The notes beneath the pieces were generated by a model. It saw only the letters and a program-made list of their open reading frames with translations, was not told the origin of the DNA and made no database searches. 64,000 nt of DNA, from the NCBI RefSeq assembly GCF_047663525.1, contig NC_092593.1:23214501-23278500 (forward strand), written 5' to 3'. Position numbers and translations under genes: made by a program. Below, piece after piece: positions 1 through 11,010 of the stretch. Position 1 is the stretch's first letter; the number at the start of each line of letters is the position of its first letter. The DNA is from Anas platyrhynchos. Lineage: Eukaryota; Chordata; Aves; Anseriformes; Anatidae.

Positions 1-837
1 GGCAGCCCTCGGAGGGCTTCTCCTCTCCGGGGGGGCTGCCCCGAAAGCGAGCTGGCTTTGGGGGGGCGGATGCTGCCCGGCCCGCTCGGCAGGGCGGGGG
101 ATGCCCCCCCTCCCCCCGGGGGAGGCACCCCCTCCCCTCAGGGAAAGGAGGGGAAACCGGGAAGAGCCGCTAAAATAGCTGGGAGGAGATTGAAACGATC
201 GGGGGGGGCGAGGGGGGAGGAATTAGGGACACGAGGTCGTTTCGAGTTGCACTTGCCGTGGAGATGATCCCACGGCAGTCGTAAGAAAGCAGAAGTTTAA
301 AAATAGCATCCCCCAGATCGGGCAGCTGGGAGCTGCAGCCAGGCAAACAAACCGGTGCAGATCACTGGGACAAACGCAACACCCCCAAATGTGCCCTCCG
401 CAGCGGCTGGATGTATCACACCCGCACCATTATTTGTCCTTATGTTGCCCGTTTGAAATAGTCGAAGGAGAAGAGGTTGACCGCAGGACAGCAGCGAGGA
501 GCTGGGTCAGACACAATTCATGAACTTTTGTACTCCTGTGTGCTGCTGTCGACAAAGTAAAAATAATGAAACTTGGTGATATGTTTGTAAATGATTTCGG
601 CTGACCTCTCGCCCTGCCCTTCACCATAAACGCTACTGCGGGGAGAACCTGGGAGGGTGCGAGGCTGCGGCTCACACGCAGCCGCGGGATAATAGCTAGA
701 CCGGCATAATGGGACGAAGGTAAATTTGGAAATTCTCTGCTTCCTGAGAACAGCTCCCTCCAGCCTCTAATCTCGTCTTTTTCACCAATCGCTGTTTCTG
801 TTGTCGTCTGTTTTACTTCTGTTTCGATTTTTTTTTA

Positions 838-879
<42 letters not shown>

Positions 880-1281
880 GGAGGGGGGAGAAGTTCTAAT
901 TAGGGAGAATCTGTTCAGATTCGTATTAGACTAAATAGATAAACACTTACTTTCTGTGTGATTTTAACTCTTATTATTCTAAATAGCGCAATTTGACTGG
1001 TAGCGTCCGTTTTCTGCAGGAAGGTTGTAAACGGCAAGCATTTAAAGTGCTCAGCAGGTCCTTCTGAGAATTTGTTAGTCGAAATTCGTCGCTATAAATT
1101 GGTGCAGAGTCGTAATGATCTATTTCATCAATAATAACAAGCGTGAATCTTTCCTGAAATCCCACCTTCCTGCAAATCCGTATTTCAGATCTCAATCCCA
1201 ACAGAATAGTTTGCATTCCTCAGAAGACAGTAAGGAATAAGAGAATGGCAATGACCTGCTATATGGTAGATGAAAACAGAA
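1..1281. other. Intergenic region upstream of mir-10b
   Basis: No gene is supported here. The first 250 bases are G-rich with several CpGs and runs of G, then the sequence becomes AT-rich. Positions 842-878 are an uninterrupted run of 37 T. ORFs in this stretch are short, lack conserved motifs and do not resemble Hox exons. By position it should be the HOXD8-HOXD4 interval and may contain the 5' end of the mir-10b or long HOXD3/HOXD4 primary transcript, but I see no decisive promoter. Confidence 0.5.
842..878 (+). repeat. Poly-T tract, 37 nt
   Basis: Uninterrupted homopolymer of T upstream of mir-10b. Its length is likely variable between individuals and uncertain in the assembly. Confidence 0.9.
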
Positions 1282-1386
1282 TGTTATTACGTTGTCTATA
1301 TATACCCTGTAGAACCGAATTTGTGTGATATTCATATAGTCACAGATTCGATTCTAGGGGAATATATGGTCGATGCAAAAACTTCA
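1282..1386 (+). ncRNA. MIR10B: microRNA mir-10b precursor
   Basis: This is the mir-10b hairpin. The 5' arm at 1303-1325 is identical to the known 23-nt mature miR-10b-5p, which starts TACCCTGTAGAACC. The 3' arm at 1342-1363 matches miR-10b-3p and starts ACAGATTCGATTCTAGG. The two arms pair across a short loop around 1326-1341, and the lower stem extends to about 1282 and 1386. miR-10b represses Hox transcripts such as HOXD10 in vertebrates. It lies about 1.2 kb upstream of HOXD4 on the same strand, exactly where it sits in other vertebrate HoxD clusters, and is probably processed from a transcript shared with HOXD4/HOXD3. The outer limits of the precursor are my estimate from pairing and from memory of the human hairpin. 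Confidence 0.97.
1303..1325 (+). ncRNA. MIR10B: mature miR-10b-5p
   Basis: Guide strand with seed ACCCTGT. It matches the vertebrate miR-10b at all 23 positions as I remember them. The base that separates miR-10a from miR-10b in the middle of the mature RNA is the miR-10b type (GAACCGAA rather than GATCCGAA). Confidence 0.96.
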
Positions 1387-2459
1387 CCTTTCTGCAAATG
1401 GTTAGAAGTTTAGATACTGACGGAATCAAAAGACGTGTGCATGTTGAACACGGAGAAATTCTAAAACTTTTGCTGCCTCTCTCCTATTTACCAGACTCAG
1501 AACGTCTCTTAAAATTTCACTTGTCGTTCAATCGTAACTCTCCCTGGCAGACTGTGAAGTTAAACAGTTAATCTCACAAGAAGTAAAAAAAATCTGAAAA
1601 AAAAATCTACCAATCAGTGAATGAATCTTTAAAAATATACTGATATATTAGCTAGACGTGCTAGACGTTAGCGAGTTAGCAAAATTTTCCTGTCAAGTGT
1701 CCAGATCTCACCAAAATATTTACGACAGCAGCAAAAGCAGCACTCGACTCACTGAATGTATTTCCTTGTGCTCCAGGAATGATACTGATGAATGAAGACT
1801 GAATTTATCTCGTTAAACCTGTGATATTTTTAACCTAATTAAATGCCATCTCCAGTTCAATTGACTGAACTTTGGTGGCTAAAAGTGGACAGTTTCTTGT
1901 TATCTGTACGATTTCATATGCACATACGCCCAGATTTTTGTCTAAGCGTGTGCGAGCCTGTGTGCGTGCACACGTATGCACACGTATATATCGAGGCTTG
2001 CACAGTGAATGAGAAGTTACTGATTGCCTAATTTTATTCAGCAGAACTAAATTCTGGTAACTTTTGGATGACCTCTGCAAGACAAAGACAGGACAGATCT
2101 ATTGTACATCATATTACCCTCTTCTTTGATGCCTTTTCTTTTTCTTGCCTTCTTATCAGTTTCCTCCCTTTTAATCGCCCTGCAGCTCCTCGCTCTGCAT
2201 TTCTTTCGATATTTTATTTTAAGGCACGTAACAAACCCTGGTGGAAATTCTGGCTGGTAAATCAGACGAGAGGGCAGCGGAGGTTAGGAAAGTCAGCCCA
2301 GACAAAAGGCTGCCTGTACCTGGGGGTCAGGGAGGCGGCGGCCGCTTGATGAATATTCCTAAAACTCCGGTATCTGATTTGGAGGGTGAAACCTGCCGGA
2401 GAGGGGTCACTTGCTTACACGTATATTATTTAGTTAAATTCGTGGAAATTATGAGCTGC
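1387..2459. other. Intergenic region between mir-10b and the HOXD4 promoter
   Basis: AT-rich, with no coding signal. It includes a (GT)/(CA)-rich alternating stretch at about 1945-1990 (GTGTGCGTGCACAC core) and several TAAT/ATTA homeodomain cores. The block at 2330-2480, just before the promoter, has features of a conserved Hox promoter-proximal element (TGATGAATATT, TAATCCGGTGATC), but conservation cannot be tested here. Confidence 0.4.
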
Positions 2460-2614
2460 ACACTAATCCGGTGATCAGCTCCCTGCCTCCCCATTGGCCG
2501 GGCCGGTCACATGCACGCCTAACTTTATTCAGTTGACAGCAAGTAGGAGGGCTCTATGGAAGGAGAAAAAAAGACAACACGAGAAAAATTAGTATTTTCT
2601 ACCTTCAGAAATTA
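2460..2614 (+). promoter_or_regulatory. HOXD4: HOXD4 proximal promoter and 5' UTR
   Basis: An inverted CCAAT box (ATTGG, 2493-2497) is followed by GGCCGGGCCGGTCACATG, a short moderately GC-rich segment about 120 bp before the start codon. No canonical TATA box is clear. A purine-rich leader (GGAGAAAAAAAGACAACACGAG region, about 2560-2585) precedes the ATG. The exact transcription start is not visible. Confidence 0.5.
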
Positions 2615-3730
2615 ATGGCCATGAGTTCGTATATGGTGAACTCTAAGTATGTGGATCCCAAATTTCCTCCTTGCGAGGAATATTTGCAGAACAGCTACCT
2701 AGCCGAGCAGGGGGCCGAGTATTACAGTGCCTCGCAGGGCTCCGATTTCCAGCATCAGGGGCTCTACCCACGGTCAAACTACAGCGAGCAGCCCTTTAGC
2801 TGTAGCAATGCCCAAGGCTCCGCCGTGCAGCCACGGGGTCATGGACAGGAGCAATCCGGCCCACCGAGCCACTTCCCCGGTCAAGCAGAGCATTGTCCAC
2901 CGCCTCCAATGTCCAACTCACGAGCCTGCGGCCAGCAGCCAGCCCTCAAAGCCCCAAACGGGTCAGCAGTTAAGCAGCCAGCAGTAGTTTATCCCTGGAT
3001 GAAGAAAGTCCATGTTAACTCGGGTAAGGATCCTCTTCTTACTTTGCTCTTCTCCCCCGCTCCCGATTGTCCTCAGAGATGCTTTGCTCGAGTCCTTGCG
3101 AGACTCGTGGACGAGGGTTTGAAGCCGAGGTAGCCAATTACACTCGTCATAAATTTTTATTGCCGAGGAAATAGGCCGGTGGCCGTGTGGGGCTTTGCCG
3201 AGCAGGAGAAAACTCGGCTGCAGGAGCCGGGCAGAGGCTCGCAGCCCACCTAGCTTGGGGCCGTGGCGCCCGCGCTGCGCACGGGGGAGAGCAGCACGTC
3301 CATTGTGAGCTCCTGGGCTGGAGCCAGCCCGGCCACATGCTCGCAGCTCGTGAGGTTTTGTTTTGTAAAAGTCGAACCGGAAAGTCAAGATTAGCTTTGT
3401 AAAGTTCTCCGTATTTTTTTCCCAGTGAACCCCAATTACAGCGGAGGGGAACCTAAGCGCTCCCGAACAGCTTACACCAGACAGCAAGTCCTAGAACTGG
3501 AAAAAGAATTTCATTTTAACAGGTACCTGACCAGGCGCCGCCGTATCGAGATAGCCCACACTTTGTGTCTCTCTGAGCGCCAGATCAAGATCTGGTTTCA
3601 GAACAGAAGAATGAAGTGGAAAAAAGACCACAAACTGCCCAACACTAAGGGCAGGTCTTCCTCCTCTGGTTCAAACCCACATTTACAGACTGTTCCCAAG
3701 GACCATCAGACTGACTTGACAACTTTATAG
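2615..3730 (+). CDS. HOXD4: Homeobox protein Hox-D4
   Basis: Sequence-specific transcription factor of Hox paralogue group 4, acting in the nucleus to specify hindbrain and cervical identity. There are two coding exons, 2615-3023 and 3426-3730, separated by a 402-bp GT-AG intron (donor GGGTAAGG, acceptor TTTCCCAG). The phase-1 junction makes a Val, giving [15 protein letters not shown] across the splice. The product is 237 aa; human HOXD4 is about 255. The N-terminus [23 protein letters not shown] is the group-4 signature, and SYMVNSKY is D4-like. The PBX-binding hexapeptide YPWM is at residues 126-129 (nt 2990-3001). The homeodomain spans residues 146-205 with [11 protein letters not shown] in helix 3. 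The C-terminus ends TDLTTL as in mammalian HOXD4. Exon 1 is only moderately GC-rich, unlike HOXD3 and HOXD1 in the same window. The start codon is chosen by homology; a second ATG lies two codons on. Confidence 0.97.
3024..3425 (+). other. HOXD4: HOXD4 intron
   Basis: 402-bp intron with GT-AG ends. The exon 1 frame hits a stop at about 3131-3133, so intron retention would truncate the protein before the homeodomain. The 3' end has a clear T-rich tract before the acceptor (about 3408-3425). Confidence 0.9.
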
Positions 3731-4045
3731 AAGAGGTGAAATTTTCCATTTCATCCTTCGATTCTGACCAGTACTGTACATAACTGACACTATCCAAGCA
3801 GAACCTGCATGTAGCAGCTAAGGACTCGAGAAACTGTCATCTTTCTTTAAGGTACTGTTGTACAAAGGAGACAAAGTGACGCTACTTTGGACTTTATTTT
3901 ATTTGCCTCTGCTAGCACAACCTTAAAAAAAAAAATAAGGAAAAAAAAAAGCATCATGCAGGCAGTGGGAATTGGGAAAATATTAAACGAGACCTTCTGT
4001 CCATAAAAAGTAATAAATCATTGAAAATGAAACTGTCCTGTGTTT
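3731..4045 (+). other. HOXD4: HOXD4 3' UTR with poly(A) signal
   Basis: Short 3' UTR. The canonical AATAAA is at 4012-4017, about 285 nt after the stop, followed within 30 nt by a T/GT-rich segment (TGTCCTGTGTTTCAGTTTT) typical of a downstream element. Cleavage is therefore expected near 4030-4040. Another A-rich stretch at 3925-3950 could be mistaken for a tail but is genomic. Confidence 0.65.
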
Positions 4046-4794
4046 CAGTTTTGAATTTGAAAGTGAAGGCTTGATGCTTTATTCTGGGATTTTTGCTTTT
4101 AATTGTCTTTTGATCCCATGCAATTTCGGGATGATGCATTTGGGCAAGTTGAGGACAGGAAATTTATAGCATAGTCTTTCATTTGAGCATAAAGACTAGT
4201 ATTTGTGAACTTTTTGTGCTGCTTTACCTTTCTTGGTGTAATGAAAATACTTGCTCATTTCCATAACGTCTCAGAAGATGTGCATAGGAGTTAAGTGAAA
4301 ACGGGTTATTTTATGCTCTGTTAGTGTTAGCGTATTTATTTATTTGTTACGTAGAAGGGTGACGATAAAAAGAAAAGAAAAAGAGTCAAACCAAAAATGG
4401 GAAAGGAGAGATGAAATGCAGGATTTCTCCTTCCCAGTCTCATGAACACATGTATAATGTTTACTTGTCTTGAACGTACACAACTTTCTTTTCCCATTTT
4501 TCGAATTTCCTTCTTTGTGACTAGGAAAGCGTCCCTGCTCCTTACCGTGTCCCCTCCAGGGCTAACAGGCTTGAAATCCGTTTCCAAAGCCTGCTCTGCT
4601 CAGCGCTGTCCTTTAAACTAGCGGTACCTCATTTAAAAACGAAAAATAAACTAAAAAGAAAACCCCGGAGTGAAAAATCAATGCGATTGCTGGGATTGTC
4701 CGAGCCATTCGAAGCTCAAAGCTAAACGCGTTCTTTCTGTCCGATTTTAAATTTATTTGCTGCCCAACAGAGGGACAGGCTGTGTGGGTTGTGT

Positions 4795-4876
4795 CTTTGT
4801 TTGGGGGGAGGGGGTTATATATATATATATTTTTTTTTGGTTGTTTGGTTGTTTAGTTGTTTGGTTTGGTTGGGGG

Positions 4877-4940
<64 letters not shown>
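4795..4940 (+). repeat. Simple-sequence cluster with 63-nt poly-T
   Basis: G-run GGGGGGAGGGGG, then an (AT)n stretch, then a degenerate tandem of GGTTGTTT units, ending in an uninterrupted run of T from 4878 to 4940. It is a slippage-prone low-complexity block about 1.1 kb downstream of the HOXD4 stop codon. Confidence 0.9.
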
Positions 4941-5824
4941 CTCAAGAATAGTGATTGTTTTTAAGCAAACTACAACACATGACTGAAATGATTGGAAACC
5001 TCAGCAAGTTAAACCGTGGGTAAGAGAGAAGGTTTGCATGGGAGCAGAGCTGGTCTGATACCCCAGTATTTGTCTACAGCTGCTGCTTGCATCGTGCCAA
5101 AGTTGTAGTGCATTGAGCCTGTATTGTAACTATCAAACCCAGCCAAACCAGCTCCCTCAGCCACCTACACCACCACTCCGGCGATTTTAAAGCTCAGCCC
5201 TTATCTCCTCTACCCTCAGGGCAGCCTGGGAGAGGGACCATATCATCGACATTTTAACTAGATGATTCCATTATTAAAGGGAAAAGAAGGAAACCTAGGG
5301 CAAACGCTGAAGCTGCACTTCTGTAAAGGGAGCTCGAAACAGCAGCGTGTGAGTTAAGTGCCCATCTCTGGGCTGAGTGCTTCCCACTGAGGACTCGCTG
5401 CTTTCTGTGCTCACTCGGGATATCACTGGCAAAAATGGGCTTGAATGAATTCGAAAATAAAGGGCGATCTTTTCAAAATGAGGGTATTCGGCAGGATTAA
5501 CTATGACCAGCGGTTAATTTCTGCCCTTTTCTCATCCCTAGAAGTCCGCGAAGTGTCTTGTAAGACTTGGTCTTTTGTTTTAGAGCCTGGAGAAAACTCT
5601 TTGTTCTTTCTTAGGGTTAGCCCAGTTCTCAGACTTGCACATGGCAATACTTGAATATCTCCACGTCGTGATATTAAAGATGGATATTCCTGCATTATTC
5701 GCATCATTGTTTCTATGACAAAAAGCACAGAGTTCATACATAGTAAAGACGTCTTTTTTCTGACGCCTTCACGTTGAGAAGCTGAAAAGGTATTTTACTG
5801 AAGTTCGGCTAAATTGCAGGAACA

Positions 5825-5841
5825 GGTTCACCCAGAGGACA
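5825..5841 (+). promoter_or_regulatory. Imperfect DR5 nuclear-receptor site
   Basis: GGTTCA, five-base spacer CCCAG, AGGACA. The first half-site is a good RAR/RXR half-site. The second departs from the RGKTCA consensus at one position. It lies 2.1 kb downstream of the HOXD4 stop. A chance match is quite possible. Confidence 0.25.
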
Positions 5842-8439
5842 AATTTTCTATTCGATTAGTTGTATTTCAGCCGGGAAGAGTGACCTCTAAACCCTTAACC
5901 TTTTGGACCCAAACTGCTCTTCCCTTTCTCTGCCATGGAGAGCAGTGAGCAGCGGCGCTTGAGGAGGGAATTCCTTAGACGAGTTTTCAAGTTTTGTTAC
6001 ACCCAGTCCCTGCGGTAGGAGCCTTTCGTCTCCAGAGTTGGCCAAAGACCTCCCTTTACTCTTGGTGTGCATATAGGGAAAGAAAAAAATAAAGGGAGGG
6101 GGAACGGGTGTGTGTGTGTGTGAAAACCCTTTCTGGCTGATCTTCGTGAAAATACCCCCCTCTCGGACCCCCACTGCTTACTTAGAGTCTGTGATGAGTT
6201 GGCTTGGAGCAGGGCAAACACGTTACTCGGGAGAGAGATGCCAAGTTTGGCCTCTGTGGTACGACTCTGAAAAATAATGTCCTCGGATAAGCAAACCCTG
6301 GCTTTGTGCTTCTTATCGACCGAGATCGCTCCCCAAGTTAAAGGGCCCAATTCTGCTCCCAGCTTTCCTTCCCCCGCCCACTGAAGTCAAACAGGGATGT
6401 AGCTGCGGGCAGAATTTGTCTCATTGTCTTTTGAAATGTTAATATCTCTAGGACGAGTGTTGGGTTCAGCAGGCACAGCTCTTACAACCCTCTTTGCAAG
6501 TCCCCTTTGAGCAAGGCTGGGGCACTGTAAGTTTACATAGTTGTAATTGCGTTGTAAGCCCCGAGAATATGTGAACTAGAGGCAGAAAGGACCAAAATAA
6601 ATAAATAGTTTCCAGCTGCCCATGCTCTGAAGGGTCAGGAATGTGGGCACTAGTGACCAGGAGCACACACTGGACGCTATCTCCCGTGGAAAACGAACCT
6701 GAGATTTCATTTCCATTGTCTTTTAGCCCTCCCCCAGAGTTATTTTGTGCAGGAAGGGGGGCTGTTTGTTTTTGTTTTTCATGGATGAAACGTTGTGTAT
6801 TGAAGTCTTTGTTAAACAATCGCATTGTCCAGCAACACTCATCTCTGTTAAAGTGTGATGCTTTTTATAGACTTTACCAATGTTTTGCTGCCATCGATTA
6901 AAGCGTTATTTATACTATTTGTCGCCTGTAGTTTTGATGTAAGCCCTCCATATACGTTTGAAATAATAAAAGGTGTAGAGAAATAGCTTCTGTTTTGTAC
7001 CTTGAACAAACAGTCCTTACGAGGCGGGTCTCTTCTGTGGAAATGCTTGGCCCTCCCATCATTACAATGTTAAAAGATGGGTGACTCTGCATAGCATCCT
7101 TCCAAATGTCCCTTTGAACAGGTTTGCTGATTGCCCCAGCCATAATGGTGTGACTCTAGGCCAAGCTGGAGTCTATATTTACATTTAGGCTGCAGTTAAA
7201 AGTGCCTGTCATCCATTTGCTACTGCTTTGCATTTAACAAGCCCTCCTAGAATGACTCCCGGATTTATGCATGTGTGGTAGGAAGCAAGGAGCCACACCT
7301 GAAGTCACCTCGATCCCCACACAGATGTGTGCCTTTTAGGTGAGTCCGGGAAGGAGACAATTAAGAAAGAAATGGCAAGTTGAAATTACATGGCAGCGAG
7401 CACCTTTCTCTGAGCAGCAAGTTTCACTTTTTCAGCTGATGCAATAGAAAGATCACACGAAAACACAAACTTGGAGAGTCGAAACTTTCCCATGCACCTA
7501 AGGCAAACATCATTTTTTCCAGCCCTGCGTAAGCACCTCAGACAACAATACGTCCCTCTGACTAGCAGAAGTCGATGGCACTATTTTTGTCAGAAGTATT
7601 TGTCAGGGGGACTTGTCCTCTCTTGGAGCGTGGTCAAGGCACGAGTCCAAAAATACAGTATCTTGTTCAGATGCTGAAAGGAGCGTAGTGCATAAAACAA
7701 GGCAAGTGCCCTCAATGCCTGGAGAGCGGGGGGGCAAGGGGGGGCTGTGTATTCACAAGCACACTCTCACTAAGTTTAAATGCTGAGACACATTTTGTGA
7801 TTATACTTTCTCTGTGTGCTGTTTAATGGCTCCTCCTGTTACTACCGATACATCAATACAGTTCTGTATATTATATCACCACTAGTCGTTAAGGTAAGAA
7901 TGAAGAGGAAAGGCAGAGTCAATAGCAAACACCCCTCACTGTACAGTACAGTAAATAGGGACCTCTCAATGCAGAGCCACACAGCCTCCAACGGCCATGT
8001 TTGTTAGCCCTTTCCCCTGATTTTTTTTTTTTTTTTTTTTTTTTGCAAGCCTAGAGACCAAAATAATCTTGCTAGGAACAGTCATAACAGGCAGAATTTC
8101 AAAGTGCAAGGAAGATGATAAGAATAGATTTCTACAAGTCCTGACCACGTGATTTGCGAAATAATTAATTCAGCACGTCCCTTAAGAAACACGGAGTCGT
8201 CATTAATCTGCCAAGCAAAGGACTCTATCAGACTTGAAAACTGAAGAGATCCCAAGAATATAATATACAAAGGGTGCAGTCCTTCTCTCTGCACACCTAG
8301 CTCTTTGCTAGCTGCCGAAAAAGAGACGCACGGTATGTAACCATTTTTTTTTTTTTTGTACTTTTATTCCTTCTTATTTAAGCCTTAATGAACTTAGCTG
8401 TCAAACGCGTGACAAATAGGGCACGCTGCTTCCTGATTT

Positions 8440-8960
8440 CCAGCTCGGCAGCGGCCGGGAGCCGGACCGGGCGCAAGCGGTGACCTTTGGTTCCCAGGGA
8501 GCGGGGGGAAGCGGAGCGCGGAGCGCCGCGGAGCGCCGAGAGGAGGCTGCCGCGGCCCCGGGCGGCGCCGGCGCTGGCCGCTGCCGCCTGCGCGGGGAGG
8601 CGCGGAGAGGCGCGGAGCGCCCCGAGGAACAGCGCGACTGCCAGGGCATCCGCCGCCCGCTCCGAGCCGCGGGGAAAGGCCCCGGACTTCTTCTCAGCCG
8701 GGCTTGTAAATCTGGCCCCGCGTCCTGACAGCAGGGCTACCGCGGAGGCTGCGCACCCGCGGAGCCAGCCCCGGGGGCGCCGTGCCCCGCGCTCCGCCGC
8801 CGCCCCCAGGCCGGCCCCGCTCCGCTCCCGCGCCCCGCTCCGGCCGGCCGGCCCCGGCCCCGGCCCCGGCCCCGGTCGGTCGGCCCCCGGCCCCGGAGCA
8901 CGGCCGCGGCCGCCTGCGGGTCCCAATCGATAGCCCGCGCGGAGGAGAATCGGAGGGCAC
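8440..8960. promoter_or_regulatory. CpG island in the HOXD4-HOXD3 interval
   Basis: Sharp change to very GC-rich, CpG-dense sequence for about 520 bp, then back to AT-rich. It includes a (CCGGCC)n/(GGCCCC)n tract at about 8845-8875. All long ORFs here on both strands are compositional (Ala/Arg/Pro/Gly-rich) and lack any known domain, so I call no gene. It may be an alternative promoter for HOXD3 or for an antisense RNA; I see no strong splice donor inside it. Confidence 0.6.
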
Positions 8961-10619
8961 GGTGTTATGGAAAGGCGCTCTCTGTGAAATATGGACCACG
9001 AGCCTGAGGTTTCTCTATTAAATCCCAGAGTCAGCTGGAAATACTTTCTGCAAACAGGATATTCTTTATTATCCCTTGCTGGAGTAATTTCTAAAAAACC
9101 CTAGATCGTAGCTTTTTATTACTTCCGTTTCGGTGGCAGGACAGAGACAAAGTTTCCTATGTTATGAATTATACATTCAAACAATAACACATTAATTCAA
9201 TTATTCAAAGATGACAAATGTTTATGTGCTTTGGTAGTGACTAAGGAACAGATTTGCTACTTCACCAGAACTCCTACGTTTTTATCAATGAAGTTTTATA
9301 TTATCCTGCTGGTCCGGGAAAGAAACCAAACTCCACCAAGGCGCGCAGTAAAATGGACCCGACCATAAATCGAAGCCCTTTCATAAGAGCGTTTATTCCT
9401 GCATATAGCCCGGGCTATTTTATCAGTTTGACAATTGCTGGAGTTGTTGTTATAAATCATCATAAGTAATTCCTGAAAGGGTGCGAGGCTGCTGGGGGGC
9501 GGGCGGAGACTGTAAATCTTTCTGTTTTATTGCTCTATGAACATATGCTCCGATTGAAGAAGTCTTAGATCCTTTACTGGAGACAAATTCACGCAAAGCT
9601 GGAGTCCCACCAGCGCCGAGGATTAACATTTCCTTAATACTTTCTCAGTCCCCTCTGCGATGTCTTAATTCTGGTGGCGAGGGCGCTCCTTTCTTCCTGC
9701 CGGCCTCCATTTTTACCTTAAATTTCACCTTTTTTAGCCTCCGAACAGCCACTTTTTCCAGGGCTTTTCGAGCTGCCCCCCGAGGAGGCATTTTCTTCCC
9801 CAGCCTCCTCTTGCTCTGGACTCGACCGGAGCCCAACTTTCCCCTCTCAGTGGTGTGTGGGAAGAGAAAGACCTCGTCGTCATCCCAAATGCCCGAAGCC
9901 CGGCAGAAGAGCCTTCGGCCGTGTGTGTACACACGCGAGCGTGCACAAGGCATGGGGTGTGCGGGGCTCTGCGTGTGTACACACAGGCGCGGGGGCTCTG
10001 CGAAAGTACACAGACGCCGAAATATATGGCTGACGGAAAAGGATATAAAGAACCATTGCCTCTTACTTGAGGCGAGATTTAAGTGCATCATTTCGAAGAA
10101 ATATAGGATTATAAATCCGAAGCCGTACACAATAATTTACATTGAACTTACGCTTCCATCACCGGACTCCAATCTTTTTATAACTGGTTTGCAAAGTCAG
10201 GAAAAGCAATGTAATTTAGATAAATGTTACAATGCACTTACGGTTAGTATTGTAAGGTAATACGTTACTGTCACATCCCCGTGCTTTGGATGGTAATGAA
10301 ATCATAGCAGATGTTAGATTAGGTGTGGTGTATTTATAGCTACTGATATGTTAGAAAATCAAACAGAGAAGCTAATATATATATATTTTGCCGAACTGGA
10401 ATTGTTGGGGAGCTTTGTGGGCACACATGACGGATATACACCGGGGTTGCTCTGTGTCTCTACACACACACGGAGAGGGGAGGCAGGCTCAGGGCAGACA
10501 CACACACGCACAAATGTCATGAGTTCTTTTTTTTTTTTTTTTTTTTTCTTCCCCGACGCTTCTTTAGCCTCCAGACAGGGGTAGTCCCAGCAGCCCAGCA
10601 TATTTCACGGAACGGAGAA
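8961..10619. other. AT-rich block with homeodomain-type sites
   Basis: Between two CpG islands. It is dense in TAAT/ATTA and ATAAA cores, with a PBX-HOX octamer ATAAATCA at 9452-9459. Two perfect 12-bp palindromes GTGTGTACACAC lie at 9923-9934 and 9973-9984. A poly-T of more than 20 nt is at about 10526-10547. It looks like non-coding regulatory DNA. The ORF of about 149 codons at 9811-10260 has no recognisable domain. Confidence 0.45.
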
Positions 10620-10629
10620 AGAGAAACCC

Positions 10630-11010
10630 AAAAACCCGCGCTCTCCGGTCGGCCCGGGCGCCTTGCCGCCGGAGCAGCGCTGCTGCCGAGCTGCCCGGGG
10701 CTCAGGCGGTGGGGTGCAGCCGGTTCCCAATTCCTCCTCTCGCTCCACTCCCTGGCCGTACCCGGCGGAGTTCACCTCTTCCCCGGCGCTCGGGCGGGCG
10801 CGGAGCGGCCCCGCCAGCTCCGCGGGGCGCGTAAGTGCGGGAGCCGGCCGGCGCGGTGCGGTGCGGGGCGGTGCGGAGCGGCCGGGGAGCGGGGCGCGGG
10901 GCGCGGGGGTGTCGCCGCCCCCGGTCCCGTCTGGGCAGCCCCGCTGCGAGGGGGCGAGGGGAGCGGGCCAGCCTCAGCCCCGGCGAGCTGCTCCCGCGAT
11001 CACGTGGGCG
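10630..11010 (+). promoter_or_regulatory. CpG island with strong splice donor
   Basis: CpG-dense island. A strong consensus donor, GGGGCGC then GTAAGT, is at 10831-10836, and a second strong donor, ACAG then GTAAGC, follows at 11425. Together they suggest a non-coding first exon that splices to a downstream Hox exon, most simply the HOXD3 acceptor near 17498. No transcript evidence is available to me. Confidence 0.4.

Larger units (their letters stand above)
4046..8439. other. HOXD4-HOXD3 intergenic region, left part
   Basis: No gene supported. Mostly AT-rich with scattered homeodomain cores. It contains a simple-sequence cluster at 4795-4940, an imperfect DR5-like element at 5825-5841, a (GT)8 run near 6107-6122 and poly-T at about 8022-8044. 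Short ORFs on both strands show no conserved domain. Hox enhancers are expected in this interval from knowledge of other vertebrates, but none can be proved by eye. Confidence 0.5.

Noticed and set aside
8378..9021. Long overlapping ORFs on both strands (up to 182 codons)
   Set aside because: They lie in a CpG island, are Ala/Arg/Pro/Gly-rich, overlap in several frames and contain no known domain. High GC lowers stop-codon frequency enough to explain them.
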